Source: Pasteurella oralis
Lineage (GTDB): Bacteria; Pseudomonadota; Gammaproteobacteria; Enterobacterales; Pasteurellaceae
DNA: 64,000 nt
Reading direction: 5' to 3'
Assembly (NCBI RefSeq): GCF_002850605.1
Contig: NZ_NXGB01000001.1
Span: 1 to 64,000, forward strand
The notes beneath the pieces were generated by a model. That model was not told where the DNA came from. It saw only the letters and a list, made by a program, of their open reading frames with translations, and ran no database searches. The first letter of the stretch is position 1. The number at the start of each line of letters is the position of its first letter. Positions 1 through 8,227 of this stretch are shown one piece after another. Position numbers and translations under genes: made by a program.

Positions 1-1
1 G

Positions 2-142
2 ATTTCGATTCCCAAAAATGTAGAGTGTTCAATTGAAATCACGTATGAAACATTATCTGATACATCGACCGACTCTGATTTATTTACATTTATCTCTGTT
101 GTGAAATCAAATGCTTCAAAATCGATCAAGCAAATAATATAA
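2..142 (+). CDS. C-terminal end of an unrecognised protein (5' truncated by window)
   Basis: An open frame runs from the left edge to a TAA at 140-142, giving about 46 residues that end in SNASKSIKQII. A good intrinsic terminator follows at once, which supports a real gene end. I recognise no family. The fragment is Ser/Thr/Ile-rich, with no membrane segment or motif. It lies just left of a broken tRNA-Trp that looks like an attachment site, so it may be the last gene of an integrated element; that is inference from position only. The frame could also be open by chance, since only 46 codons are visible. Confidence 0.45.
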   Translation: MSIPKNVECSIEITYETLSDTSTDSDLFTFISVVKSNASKSIKQII

Positions 143-171
143 AAGGGCGTTTAGCCCTTTTGTTTTTTGAT
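142..171 (+). terminator. Rho-independent terminator
   Basis: The stem AAAGGGC / GCCCTTT with a five-base loop is followed by TGTTTTTT. It overlaps the stop codon of the partial gene at the left edge. Confidence 0.8.
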
Positions 172-313
172 TGTAAATAGGGTAAATCAGAGAATTGATA
201 TTTTTGACGAGAATTTGACAAAATAGGTGACAATATATGTCAATAGATGTGAATTTGAGATGAATTTTTGAAGTGTCTGTGTGTGTAGATCGTTGATTTA
301 TAAGGTTTTCTTA

Positions 314-384
314 ATTGCATTAGTTCAATTGTTAGCGGTCTCCAAAACCGGGTGTTGGGAGTTCGAGCCTCTCCGCCCCTGCCA
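314..384 (+). pseudogene. Broken tRNA-Trp (intact 3' half); probable attachment-site scar
   Basis: From the anticodon arm to the CCA end (about 336-384) the sequence follows a gammaproteobacterial tRNA-Trp: anticodon CCA at 342-344 in loop CTCCAAA, T-arm GGGAG-TTCGAGC-CTCTC at 357-373, acceptor 3' strand CGCCCCT at 374-380, then GCCA. The 5' half is ruined. The acceptor 5' strand is ATTGCAT instead of AGGGGCG, so the acceptor stem cannot pair. About five bases are missing between the D-loop (GTTCAATTG kept at 323-331) and the anticodon stem, whose first pair is a mismatch. It cannot fold as a tRNA. A preserved 3' half with a foreign 5' half is what site-specific integration into a tRNA gene leaves at the far end of an element. 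With this orientation the intact gene and the element would lie to the left. Confidence 0.8.
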
Positions 385-729
385 TCTACTAATATCATAT
401 TTATTCTAATCCTAAATTAGGTTCCTTTCTATTTTAATTGAATACGAAAATCTGTTATGTGAAAAGACTTATCTATCCAAATTAGTTTTTAAAATTTCAA
501 GGTATTTAGGTAATCCAATGAGAAATTTTTTATAGTAATTAAATTTTGATCATAATTGGAATGAGCTACAATCAGCTATTGTTTCAAGTTGTTGAATACA
601 GTTAATTATAACAGCCTGTATTTTGAACAATTTTGTTCTAGTCTATGTTGTGTGGTGTAAAGCATTTATTGTATTTTATTATTGCGTTAAAAATACCGTT
701 ATAATTGATAACTTTATACTACGATCTTT
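385..729. other. Gene-free stretch between tRNA-Trp scar and ubiI
   Basis: AT-rich sequence. The only structure I see is a weak inverted repeat with core CCTAAATTAGG near 411-421, followed by a T-rich run. It could be an old terminator of the tRNA or the 3' flank of ubiI. Reading frames that cross into ubiI on the other strand are not convincing. Confidence 0.4.
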
Positions 730-1899
730 TCACAAACCTAGTGCTTGTTTCATTAATTCTGTTTTTACAAAATCTAGTTTGTCTGTTGCACTTAATCCAA
801 TACCTCTAACTAGTTTTTTAATTGGATTTTCGCCAGTAAACAGATCTTTTAAGCCTTGCATTGCAATTAGCATTTTAATCGCTTCTTTTTTACGTTGGCG
901 TTCATAGCTTCGTAAATGGCGATATTTACCGATATCAACGCCAAGATTGAGATTTTCTTGGAGAATATTAGATAGCGTGACGACATCTTGAAAGCCTAAA
1001 TTGACACCTAATCCCGCTAATGGATGAATGGTATGAGCGGCATCACCGAGCAATACGATTCTGTTTACTGCAAAATCACGTGCGTAGCGAGCAGTCAGTT
1101 GAACGGTTTTACGATCACTTTGTAGTTTGCATAAGCCCAAGTGCATATCAAAAGCAGTAGAAAGAGTGTGATTAAATTCTTGTTCATCACATGTTGCTAA
1201 TTGTTTTGCTTGTTCAGCTGGTAATGACCATACAATTGAGCTCCAATTATCTTGATGTAAAGGTAAAAAGGCTAAAATACTGTCTTTAGCGAAAACTTGT
1301 CTTGCACAGTGTTGATGTGGCTCAGTTGTTTCGACATTACAGACTAAGGCATGATGTCCGTAGTCGCGAAAAATTAGTGGAATATTTGCTTGCTTTCGCA
1401 GCCAAGAATTTGCGCCATCTGCACCAATAATCAGTTTTGCTGATAAAATTTGATCATTATTTAAAGTAAGAATTGCATTGCTTTCTGTGATACCTAGCTT
1501 TTGTGGAAGTGCGGTAATAATCTCTACATTTTTCTGCTGTTTCACTTTTTCCCATAAGCAATGCTGAATTAAGTGATTTTCTACAATATGTCCCAGATGA
1601 GAAATACCTAGACCTTGCGTATTAAATTGGATATTAGCAAAACTATCTTTTTCCCAAACATACATTGAATTATATTCGGTCGCACGCAGGTGGATGAGTT
1701 GTTGCCATACATTAAGTTCTGTTAAGAGTTTTTGGCTTGCGAGATTGAGGGCACTAACACGGTTTGTCACCGTGGCAATACTCACTTTGCTGGGAAACGC
1801 TTCAATGAGAGCGATACGTAATGGCTGTTTTTCAAGGCTTGCTGCTAACGCTAAGCCGACCATTCCACCACCAATAATGGCAAGATCAAATGTTTTCAT
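730..1899 (-). CDS. ubiI: UbiI, 2-octaprenylphenol 5-hydroxylase (FAD monooxygenase)
   Basis: Flavin-dependent aromatic hydroxylase of aerobic ubiquinone synthesis; UbiI adds the C5 hydroxyl to the ring. The 389 residues carry the FAD-binding GGGMVG at 10-15, the NAD(P)H/FAD motif IIGADGANSW near 160, and GDAAHTIHPLAG near 285. Stretches such as VENHLIQHCLW and ADGANSWLRKQA match E. coli UbiI better than its paralogue UbiF. It is the last gene of ygfB-pepP-ubiH-ubiI, one base after ubiH, the same order as E. coli. The ATG start at 1899 fits the family length. UbiI and UbiF are close relatives; gene order decides for UbiI. Confidence 0.9.
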   Translation of the reverse strand: MKTFDLAIIGGGMVGLALAASLEKQPLRIALIEAFPSKVSIATVTNRVSALNLASQKLLTELNVWQQLIHLRATEYNSMYVWEKDSFANIQFNTQGLGISHLGHIVENHLIQHCLWEKVKQQKNVEIITALPQKLGITESNAILTLNNDQILSAKLIIGADGANSWLRKQANIPLIFRDYGHHALVCNVETTEPHQHCARQVFAKDSILAFLPLHQDNWSSIVWSLPAEQAKQLATCDEQEFNHTLSTAFDMHLGLCKLQSDRKTVQLTARYARDFAVNRIVLLGDAAHTIHPLAGLGVNLGFQDVVTLSNILQENLNLGVDIGKYRHLRSYERQRKKEAIKMLIAMQGLKDLFTGENPIKKLVRGIGLSATDKLDFVKTELMKQALGL

Positions 1900-1900
1900 G

Positions 1901-3106
1901 TTATTTCCATCCTAAAGTTGGTTTGGCGAAATATTGACGTAATAAACGTGATTGTGAAAGCGCCATCAAACCTAATGTACGACTAATTTGTAATGGCAGT
2001 AAGTTATTCGCAAAAATAGATAGTAAACCATCAGTTAAATTGATGATTTGTTGTTGATCTTGCTGCCGTTCGATTGCATAGGGAATTAAATTTTGATAAG
2101 CACCAATATCTTGTTGTTGCTGATATTTTGTAGCGACAAGGCTGGCTAATTGCATCACATCACGAATGCCAAGATTAAAGCCTTGTCCTGCAATAGGGTG
2201 TAATGTTTGTGCTGCGTTGCCGATTAGCGCAATACGAGGCTGAATATGTTGTTCTGCTTGATATAAATTAAGTGGATAAGTAAAACGTTGCCCACATTGC
2301 AATAATTTACCTAGACGCCAGCCAAAACGATGTTGCAGTGCAAGAAGAAACTGTGCTTCGTCACATCGTATTAATGGTTCAGGATCTTGTACACACCAAA
2401 CGAGAGACATTAAGTTATTTGGCATGGGCAAAAGAGCAAGAGGACCTTCATCAGTAAAGCGTTCAAAAGCGCGATATTGATGTGCTTGTTGTGGTAATAC
2501 ATTTGTGATGATAGCAGTTTGATGATATTGACGGACTAAATTTTGTGAAATATTGACTGAACTTGCGACTAATGATTGTGTACCATCTGCACCGATAAGT
2601 AGTTTTGTACTTAAAGTGCGGTCATTTTTAAGTGAAATTTTCACTTGTTCTGTATCATGTTCAATCTGTGTAATATCGACTGGTGCGAAGTAATTAATGT
2701 TAGGATATTGATGAATTGCATTGAGTAAAATTCGTCCTGTTGCCTGCAATTCTATGACTGCTCCCAGTTGAGATAAATGGAACTCTTGAGCGCTGAATTC
2801 AGTCAAACCACTATGACCTTTATCTGAAACATGGATTTTTTTGATAGGTGTAATAATGGGTTGGAATTGTTGCCAAAGTGTTTGTCCAGTTGGCAAATTG
2901 ATTTGCGCTAAACGTTGGCAACTACCATCAGATAACGCAATGCAACGAGCATCAAAACCACGTTGTTGATGTTGGTGTGAAACTTGCTTTTCTAAAACAG
3001 CAATTTTGATTTTACCAGCAGTTTGATCGCTGAGCGCTAGAGCCAATGTGGCTCCCGTCATTGCGCCACCGACAATAATGACATCGTAGTTTGTTTCTCG
3101 AGACAT
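1901..3106 (-). CDS. ubiH: UbiH, 2-octaprenyl-6-methoxyphenol hydroxylase
   Basis: Second FAD monooxygenase of the ubiquinone pathway, responsible for C1 hydroxylation. It has 401 residues with the Rossmann motif GGAMTG near 13-18, the DG motif GADGTQSL, and GNAAQTLHPIAGQGFNLG. The Asn and Gln in that last motif, where relatives have GDAAH, are also found in E. coli UbiH, so they are normal for this subgroup. It is 12 bases downstream of pepP and one base upstream of ubiI, clearly the same transcript. The AUG start gives the FAD fold right at the N terminus. It likely acts in the soluble Ubi complex together with UbiJ and UbiE from 38.8-41.0 kb. Confidence 0.93.
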   Translation of the reverse strand: MSRETNYDVIIVGGAMTGATLALALSDQTAGKIKIAVLEKQVSHQHQQRGFDARCIALSDGSCQRLAQINLPTGQTLWQQFQPIITPIKKIHVSDKGHSGLTEFSAQEFHLSQLGAVIELQATGRILLNAIHQYPNINYFAPVDITQIEHDTEQVKISLKNDRTLSTKLLIGADGTQSLVASSVNISQNLVRQYHQTAIITNVLPQQAHQYRAFERFTDEGPLALLPMPNNLMSLVWCVQDPEPLIRCDEAQFLLALQHRFGWRLGKLLQCGQRFTYPLNLYQAEQHIQPRIALIGNAAQTLHPIAGQGFNLGIRDVMQLASLVATKYQQQQDIGAYQNLIPYAIERQQDQQQIINLTDGLLSIFANNLLPLQISRTLGLMALSQSRLLRQYFAKPTLGWK

Positions 3107-3118
3107 TGCGCTATCCTG

Positions 3119-4444
3119 TTATTTACTTGCCATTAAATTCTCAATATCTTCAATTTCTTTTGGTACTGCGCTCGTTAGATTTTTATTACCATATTCTGTA
3201 ATTAATAAGTTATCTTCAATACGTATTCCAATACCTTTGTATTGTTCTGGTACATTGGATTTTTCTGAAATGTATAAGCCCGGTTCAACAGTAAGCACCA
3301 TGCCAATTTCTAATGGACGATCACGTACTTTACTATTACGATTGTTATTGTCTTGATCTTTACTATAACTACCAACATCATGTACATCTAAACCTAACCA
3401 ATGCCCTAAACCGTGCATATAAAATTCACGGTAGGCTTCAGTTTCAATTAATTCATCGATATCACCTTGTAAAATGCCTAGCTTAACTAAACCTTCAACT
3501 TTAATCCGTACAACTTCGTCATTTGCTTGTTGGATTGAATTACCCGGTATAAGAAGTTCAATAGCGCGTTTTTGTGCATTTAATACGATGTCATAGATTT
3601 CGCGCTGTGCTTGGCTGAATTTGCCATTGACAGGGAATGTTCTGGTAATATCACCTGCATACATTGCAAATTCACAGCCTGCATCAATTAACACTAAATC
3701 GCCCTCTTTTAAAGGCATATCATTTTCAGTGTAATGCAAAATGCAAGCATTTTCACCACCAGCAATGATTGAATTGTATGAGGGGTTACGTGCGCCAAAG
3801 CGGCTAAACTCATGCAAAATTTCATGCTCAATTTCATATTCTAAGCGATTTGGACGAGTTTTTTGCATTGCACGAATATGAGCAAGTGCACTGATTTGCC
3901 CTGCTTGTTGCATAAGTGCAATTTCATTTTCTGACTTAAATAAGCGCATTTCATCAAGCATTGCTTTCCAGCATAAAACTCGGCTGAAATTGACCGCACT
4001 TTGTGTTAATAATTCGTCACCCCAAGCATGGAGTTCTGCTAAGTGATAAAGTGTGTTAGTATTTGCGGCAATTTTAGCAAATTCGCTGCTGAAGTCGTCG
4101 ATTGAAAAGGCGTGATTTACAACAAGTTTAGCTGGTGCATTAGTAACACCTAAACGGCGACCATCCCATGTTTCTCGCAATGGATCAGAAGGGCGAACGA
4201 AAATGCTACTTTCTTGTTCACCTGCTTTTTTACTGAGGATAAGCACGGAATTTGGCTCATTAAAACCAGTTAAGTACCAAAAATAGCTATCTTGACGAAA
4301 TGGATAAACACAATCATTACTACGGCGTTTTTCGATTTCAGAAAAGACGATAAAGACGGAATCATCTTGCATTTGTGCAAATACGTTATTACGGCGTTCA
4401 ATAAATTCTTGCTGAGGAAGCGCAGCCATATAAGCTAAATCCAT
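3119..4444 (-). CDS. pepP: PepP, Xaa-Pro aminopeptidase II
   Basis: Manganese-dependent cytosolic aminopeptidase that removes an N-terminal residue preceding proline. At 441 residues it is the same length as E. coli PepP. The N-terminal creatinase-like domain precedes the pita-bread catalytic domain, where the metal ligands are visible: Asp in LIDAGCEF and GDITRTF, His in HGLGHWLGLDVHDVG (344-358), Glu in TVEPG (about 387) and RIEDN (about 410). It sits between ygfB and ubiH in a leftward operon, as in E. coli. The upstream GGAGAATAAAC serves as ribosome site for the ATG at 4444. Confidence 0.94.
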   Translation of the reverse strand: MDLAYMAALPQQEFIERRNNVFAQMQDDSVFIVFSEIEKRRSNDCVYPFRQDSYFWYLTGFNEPNSVLILSKKAGEQESSIFVRPSDPLRETWDGRRLGVTNAPAKLVVNHAFSIDDFSSEFAKIAANTNTLYHLAELHAWGDELLTQSAVNFSRVLCWKAMLDEMRLFKSENEIALMQQAGQISALAHIRAMQKTRPNRLEYEIEHEILHEFSRFGARNPSYNSIIAGGENACILHYTENDMPLKEGDLVLIDAGCEFAMYAGDITRTFPVNGKFSQAQREIYDIVLNAQKRAIELLIPGNSIQQANDEVVRIKVEGLVKLGILQGDIDELIETEAYREFYMHGLGHWLGLDVHDVGSYSKDQDNNNRNSKVRDRPLEIGMVLTVEPGLYISEKSNVPEQYKGIGIRIEDNLLITEYGNKNLTSAVPKEIEDIENLMASK

Positions 4445-4467
4445 GTTTATTCTCCTTATTATTCGGA

Positions 4468-5016
4468 TTAGTGTAATACGGGTTTTTGTTCAGATTGTGC
4501 TGGCTGAAAATGGGTGAATAATAAGCAAGCAATAGTACGTACATATTCGATAATTTCTTCTAAGGCTTCACTCAATTCTTCTTTGTCATCGTTTTCGTCA
4601 TAACCTAATTGGCAAATATCATGTAAATCGTCTAGCGCTTCACCAATATCATCTTTTTCTTTATCTAATTTGGGTTGCGCCAATCCTAGACCTAATAAGA
4701 AATGATTTGCCCATTCAGATAAACTATCGGCGCGGCTAAAGACATCATCTTCATTTTCGGGTAGCCATAGTTCAAAATCAAACCCATCAATGTCGGCTAA
4801 TTTTTCACGAATTTGTTGATATAATTGGGTCACTTCTTGTAACAATGCATGTGGGTAAGCATGATTTTCATTAGTAAATTGGAATAAGAGCGGTTGCCAA
4901 CTTTGATCTGTGACACCACCACAGACTAAACCACTTAAAAAACCATGCAGTTCTGCGCTGGAAAGTGTGATGCCAGCACTTTTTAAATGTTGGGAAAATT
5001 CTGAATAAGACAACAT
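4468..5016 (-). CDS. ygfB: YgfB, UPF0149 family protein
   Basis: Small acidic all-helical protein of the UPF0149/YecA family, 182 residues, rich in Glu and Asp (a [19 protein letters not shown] stretch near 143-155). It has the family's N-terminal [11 protein letters not shown]. The biochemical role is unsettled; in Pseudomonas a YgfB protein represses an amidase-linked regulator. It is the first gene of the ygfB-pepP-ubiH-ubiI operon and faces zapA across 135 bases, exactly as in E. coli. The family lacks the SEC-C zinc tail found in YecA, and none is seen here. Confidence 0.9.
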   Translation of the reverse strand: MLSYSEFSQHLKSAGITLSSAELHGFLSGLVCGGVTDQSWQPLLFQFTNENHAYPHALLQEVTQLYQQIREKLADIDGFDFELWLPENEDDVFSRADSLSEWANHFLLGLGLAQPKLDKEKDDIGEALDDLHDICQLGYDENDDKEELSEALEEIIEYVRTIACLLFTHFQPAQSEQKPVLH

Positions 5017-5087
5017 CTATTTTGTCCTTATAATTATGGTTAAATAAGTGATGTCAGTTTACCACTCTCGCGCTACGCAACCAATAA

Positions 5088-5117
5088 TTAGACGGATTTT
5101 TTTAGCTATGGCATAAT
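5088..5117 (+). promoter_or_regulatory. Candidate sigma-70 promoter for zapA
   Basis: TTAGAC at 5088-5093 and CATAAT at 5112-5117 are 18 bases apart and lie 35 bases before the zapA start. No experimental support; the -10 is good and the -35 moderate. Confidence 0.4.
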
Positions 5118-5151
5118 AACGTGCAAAATAATTAAGCTGAATGGAGGCGAG

Positions 5152-5454
5152 ATGTCGTCTAAAAGTATTGAATTACCTGTGCTTGGGCAGGTTTTGCGTT
5201 TAAATTGCCCAGAAGAACAGCACGAGGCTTTAAAACAGGCAGCAAAAGCGCTTGATTTACGTGTATCAGAAATGAAAGAGCGTACGGGTATTTTACAATT
5301 AGAACGTGTTTTATCTATTGTGGCGTTAAATTTAAGTTACGAATTATTGCAGGAGCAGCAGAAAACGACATCAATTGAAGATTTACTTAAAACAAGAATC
5401 CAACAGCTTGACCATTCATTAGAAAGTATTTTGACACAAAAGTCGAACAGTTAA
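5152..5454 (+). CDS. zapA: ZapA, FtsZ ring-associated protein
   Basis: Cell-division factor that bundles FtsZ filaments at mid-cell. The 100 residues show the ZapA pattern: an N-terminal globular part (SIELPVLGQVLRLNCPEEQ) followed by a long helix from about 60 to 95 that forms the coiled-coil tetramer. The start is fixed by GGAGGCG just upstream. It is followed by the 6S RNA gene and fau, the conserved zapA-ssrS-fau unit of gammaproteobacteria. Confidence 0.93.
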   Translation: MSSKSIELPVLGQVLRLNCPEEQHEALKQAAKALDLRVSEMKERTGILQLERVLSIVALNLSYELLQEQQKTTSIEDLLKTRIQQLDHSLESILTQKSNS

Positions 5455-5500
5455 TGGATAATTTAGTTGGTTCAATAAACAGATAGCGAATTATCGCTAG

Positions 5501-5529
5501 TCAATAAGGCTAAATTACGTTAGTATAAA
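5501..5529 (+). promoter_or_regulatory. Candidate promoter of 6S RNA
   Basis: TATAAA at 5524-5529 sits seven bases before the likely 5' end of 6S RNA, with a weak -35 (TCAATA) near 5501-5506. A small inverted repeat TAGCGA/TCGCTA at 5484-5499 lies between zapA and this promoter. Confidence 0.4.
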
Positions 5530-5535
5530 ACAAAG

Positions 5536-5717
5536 ATTACCTGAGGTGTTTGCCAGTGGGTTATGTCCCTGAGCCGATACTTTTATATTATGAATTGGTT
5601 TCTAATTGTTGGTGTGCATGCTTAGTTTTACTAAGAAGCCTAAAAATAGTTATAACTGATTCCCTTGAACCGTTGGGTTCAAGGACTGTCGCCTACAGCG
5701 GCATCTCGGGTTCTTCA
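5536..5717 (+). ncRNA. ssrS: 6S RNA (SsrS)
   Basis: Regulatory RNA that binds sigma-70 RNA polymerase holoenzyme in stationary phase. Conserved blocks match E. coli 6S in order: CCTGAGGTGTTTGCCAGTGG at the 5' side, TCCCTGAGCCGATA in the 5' bulge strand, GTGCATGCTTAG and GAAGCCTAAAA in the middle, CCTTGAACC-GTTGGGTTCAAGG as the apical hairpin, and GCGGCATCTCGGG at the 3' end, which pairs back with CCTGAGGTG. The total of about 182 nt equals the usual 184. It lies between zapA and fau. An open frame at 5550-5735 is only a by-product of this RNA gene. Ends are good to a few bases. Confidence 0.95.
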
Positions 5718-5731
5718 TTTTATTTATTTCA

Positions 5732-6301
5732 ATGAATACTCATTCTTTTCTACGTCAACAAATCCGTCGCCAAATTCGGCAAATTCGCCAAAAATTGACC
5801 GCACTTGAACAACAACAAGCAGAAATTGCTATCACAGAACAAGCATTACAATTAATTGAACAAAAAAAAGCGCAAAATATTGCCTTATATTTCGCTTTTG
5901 ATGGCGAAATTTCGACTCGATTGTTAATTGAATGTTTATGGCAACAGGGAAAAAATGTGTTTTTACCGGTATTACATCCATTTTGCCCAGGACATTTGTT
6001 ATTTTTAGCGTATCAACCAGACACATCGATGCATAAAAATGTATTGGGTATTTGGCAGCCAAAATTAAATGTGCAGCAAGTATTACCATTGTGTGAGATG
6101 GATATTATTTTTGTCCCTTTAGTCGCATTTGATCTACAAGGCAATCGGCTTGGTATGGGCGGCGGTTTTTATGATCGAACTTTACAGGATTGGCAGCAGA
6201 AGTCTTTTATTCCTGTTGGATTGGCACATAAATGTCAACAAGTTGAGCAATTGCCAATAGAAAGTTGGGATATGCCATTAGCTCAAATTTTAGTAGGATA
6301 A
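5732..6301 (+). CDS. fau: 5-formyltetrahydrofolate cyclo-ligase (Fau/YgfA)
   Basis: ATP-dependent conversion of 5-formyl-THF to 5,10-methenyl-THF, keeping the folate pool usable. The 189 residues include the basic N-terminal helix (RRQIRQIRQKL), the central FVPLVAFDLQGNRLGMGGGF segment with GMGGGFYDR, the ATP/folate signature, and a short C-terminal strand. It starts 15 bases after the end of 6S RNA and is probably made by processing or read-through of the ssrS transcript, as in E. coli. An uptake signal (ACCGCACTT) lies inside the gene near 5799. Confidence 0.92.
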   Translation: MNTHSFLRQQIRRQIRQIRQKLTALEQQQAEIAITEQALQLIEQKKAQNIALYFAFDGEISTRLLIECLWQQGKNVFLPVLHPFCPGHLLFLAYQPDTSMHKNVLGIWQPKLNVQQVLPLCEMDIIFVPLVAFDLQGNRLGMGGGFYDRTLQDWQQKSFIPVGLAHKCQQVEQLPIESWDMPLAQILVG

Positions 6302-6306
6302 CGCAT

Positions 6307-6340
6307 AAAAAAAGGATATTTAAACATATCCTCTTTTTGT
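6307..6340. terminator. Bidirectional terminator between fau and bamD
   Basis: AGGATAT (6313-6319) pairs with ATATCCT (6326-6332). A T-run follows on the plus strand and an A-run precedes it, so it can serve both convergent genes. Confidence 0.8.
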
Positions 6341-6351
6341 TTGTATCGCAT

Positions 6352-7134
6352 TTATTGCTTTAACAATACGTTAGGTTCTGCTGGTTTTTCTACTTCAGCA
6401 AATGTTCTACCTTTATTCGCTTCAATAATAGTTGCAGTTTGTGCAGCGAGTTCTTTTAAATTCATTTTTTCATAAGCGGCTTGCATTAATGGTAATGCTT
6501 CGTAAGTGGCTTGTGCATCTGGATATTGCTGTAACATCCCAACGACGCGATTCGCTACAGCAACATGGGCATCACGTTTAGCATAAAATTTAGCAATTGA
6601 TAATTCATGACGCGCTAAACTTGCTTTGATATATGCCATACGTGCTAATGCATCTTGTGCATAAGGGCTATTGGGAAGATGCTGTACAAGTGTTTGGAAA
6701 TTAGCAAATGCTGCTTTAATTGATGTGCTTTCACGTGTGGCTCGATCCACATTAAATAAGTCTTGGATATAATTGTCGCTTAATGCGGAGTTAGTTAAGC
6801 CTGCCATATAAAGGACATAATCTAAATTGCGGCTCGTTGGATATTGTTGTAAGAAGCGGTCAGCTAATACTAAGGTTTGCGTATAATCTTGCGTTTTATA
6901 ATTCGCATAGATTAAGTTTAATAAGGTTTGCTCGCTATAACTACTGCCAGGAAAACGCGTATGTAGTGCATTTAAATAACGAATAGCTTGTGAATAATCG
7001 CCATCTTGTAAGTAAGTTTGACCGACATTATACAGCTCTTGTTCTGGGCGTTGTTCAACATCTTTAGAGCCTGAACAAGCACTCACAGCAAATGCGGTTA
7101 AAGCAATAAGCGTGAACGATTTTAATTTACGCAT
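6352..7134 (-). CDS. bamD: BamD (ComL/YfiO), outer-membrane assembly lipoprotein
   Basis: Essential lipoprotein of the BAM complex that folds outer-membrane proteins; five TPR repeats hold BamA and BamC. I start it at the ATG at 7134 because this gives a lipoprotein signal with lipobox VSAC and acylated Cys20 (MRKLKSF...AVSACSGS), 260 residues, close to the family norm. Upstream in-frame starts up to 7248 would add 38 residues that bury the signal and run into the divergent rluD start. TPR helices such as GDYSQAIRYLNALHTRFPGS begin near residue 45. The bamD/rluD divergence matches E. coli. Confidence 0.93.
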   Translation of the reverse strand: MRKLKSFTLIALTAFAVSACSGSKDVEQRPEQELYNVGQTYLQDGDYSQAIRYLNALHTRFPGSSYSEQTLLNLIYANYKTQDYTQTLVLADRFLQQYPTSRNLDYVLYMAGLTNSALSDNYIQDLFNVDRATRESTSIKAAFANFQTLVQHLPNSPYAQDALARMAYIKASLARHELSIAKFYAKRDAHVAVANRVVGMLQQYPDAQATYEALPLMQAAYEKMNLKELAAQTATIIEANKGRTFAEVEKPAEPNVLLKQ

Positions 7135-7239
7135 TAGATAATCCTTATTTTTACGAGCAATGATAAATGAGTTACAATGACCCAGTATTGTATATAACAT
7201 TATTAAATAAGCAAACTTCATTAACGGATTTTTTTCTTT

Positions 7240-8214
7240 ATGGCACAAATTACCTTGTCGGCTGAAGTTCAGCTATCTCAAATGGGACAACGTTTAGACC
7301 AGACTTTAGCTGAATTGTTCCCTGACTACTCACGTTCGCGCTTAAAAACTTGGATTGAAACGGGGTTAGTCTTTGTCAATGGTCAGCTTACAAATGTTCC
7401 TCGCACCAAAGTTTATGGTGGCGAACAAGTCGAAATTACCGTTGAAATTGAAGATGATACTCGCTTTGAACCTGAAAATTTACCGCTTAATATTGTGTAT
7501 GAAGATGATGATATTTTAGTGATTAATAAACCCAAAGATTTTGTAGTTCATCCCGGCGCTGGAAATCCATCGGGAACAGTGTTAAACGCACTGTTATATC
7601 ATTATCCGCAAATTGCTGAAGTACCACGTGCTGGGATTGTACATCGTTTAGATAAAGATACGACGGGATTAATGGTTGTGGCAAAGACTATCCCAGCGCA
7701 AACACAGTTAGTACGTGATTTGCAAAAGCGTAAAATCACCCGTGAATATGAGGCGATCGCTTGTGGCATTATGACCAAAGGTGGTTTGGTTGATCAGCCA
7801 ATGGCGCGCCATCCAACTAAGCGGACGCAAATGGCAGTACATCCAATGGGTAAACCTGCGTTGACTCATTATCGTATTATGGAGCGTTTTCGTAATTACA
7901 CGCGTTTACGCTTACGCCTTGAAACAGGGCGTACTCACCAAATTCGTGTACACATGGCTCATATTGCACATCCATTATTAGGTGATCAAACTTATGGTGG
8001 TCGTCCGCGCCCACCAAAGCATGCGAGTGATGAGTTAATGACCGTGTTACGTGAATTTAAGCGCCAAGCATTGCATGCGATTATGTTACGTTTAGCGCAT
8101 CCTATTACGGGAGAACTCATGGAATGGCATGCGCCATTGCCTACAGATTTTGTGCAATTAGTCGATGTGTTGAAAGCAGATTATCAGCTACATAAAGACG
8201 ATTTAGATTATTAA
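7240..8214 (+). CDS. rluD: RluD, 23S rRNA pseudouridine 1911/1915/1917 synthase
   Basis: Makes the three pseudouridines in helix 69 of 23S rRNA. It has 324 residues: an N-terminal S4 RNA-binding domain (about 16-75) and the RluA-type catalytic domain with HRLDKDT at 135-141, whose Asp138 is the nucleophile. The motif RTHQIRVHMAHIAHPLLGD follows later. It is 13 bases upstream of pgeF, as in E. coli, and diverges from bamD. Confidence 0.94.
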   Translation: MAQITLSAEVQLSQMGQRLDQTLAELFPDYSRSRLKTWIETGLVFVNGQLTNVPRTKVYGGEQVEITVEIEDDTRFEPENLPLNIVYEDDDILVINKPKDFVVHPGAGNPSGTVLNALLYHYPQIAEVPRAGIVHRLDKDTTGLMVVAKTIPAQTQLVRDLQKRKITREYEAIACGIMTKGGLVDQPMARHPTKRTQMAVHPMGKPALTHYRIMERFRNYTRLRLRLETGRTHQIRVHMAHIAHPLLGDQTYGGRPRPPKHASDELMTVLREFKRQALHAIMLRLAHPITGELMEWHAPLPTDFVQLVDVLKADYQLHKDDLDY

Positions 8215-8227
8215 GCAAGGTAAGTAA

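Noticed and set aside
623..907. 94-codon plus-strand frame left of ubiI
   Set aside because: Half of it is antisense to the conserved C-terminal part of ubiI, with no RBS and no recognisable product.
5550..5735. 61-codon open frame between zapA and fau
   Set aside because: The DNA is the 6S RNA gene; the frame has no RBS and no protein family.
7135..7248. Longer N terminus for bamD
   Set aside because: It would put 38 residues before a lipoprotein signal and overlap the divergent rluD start.
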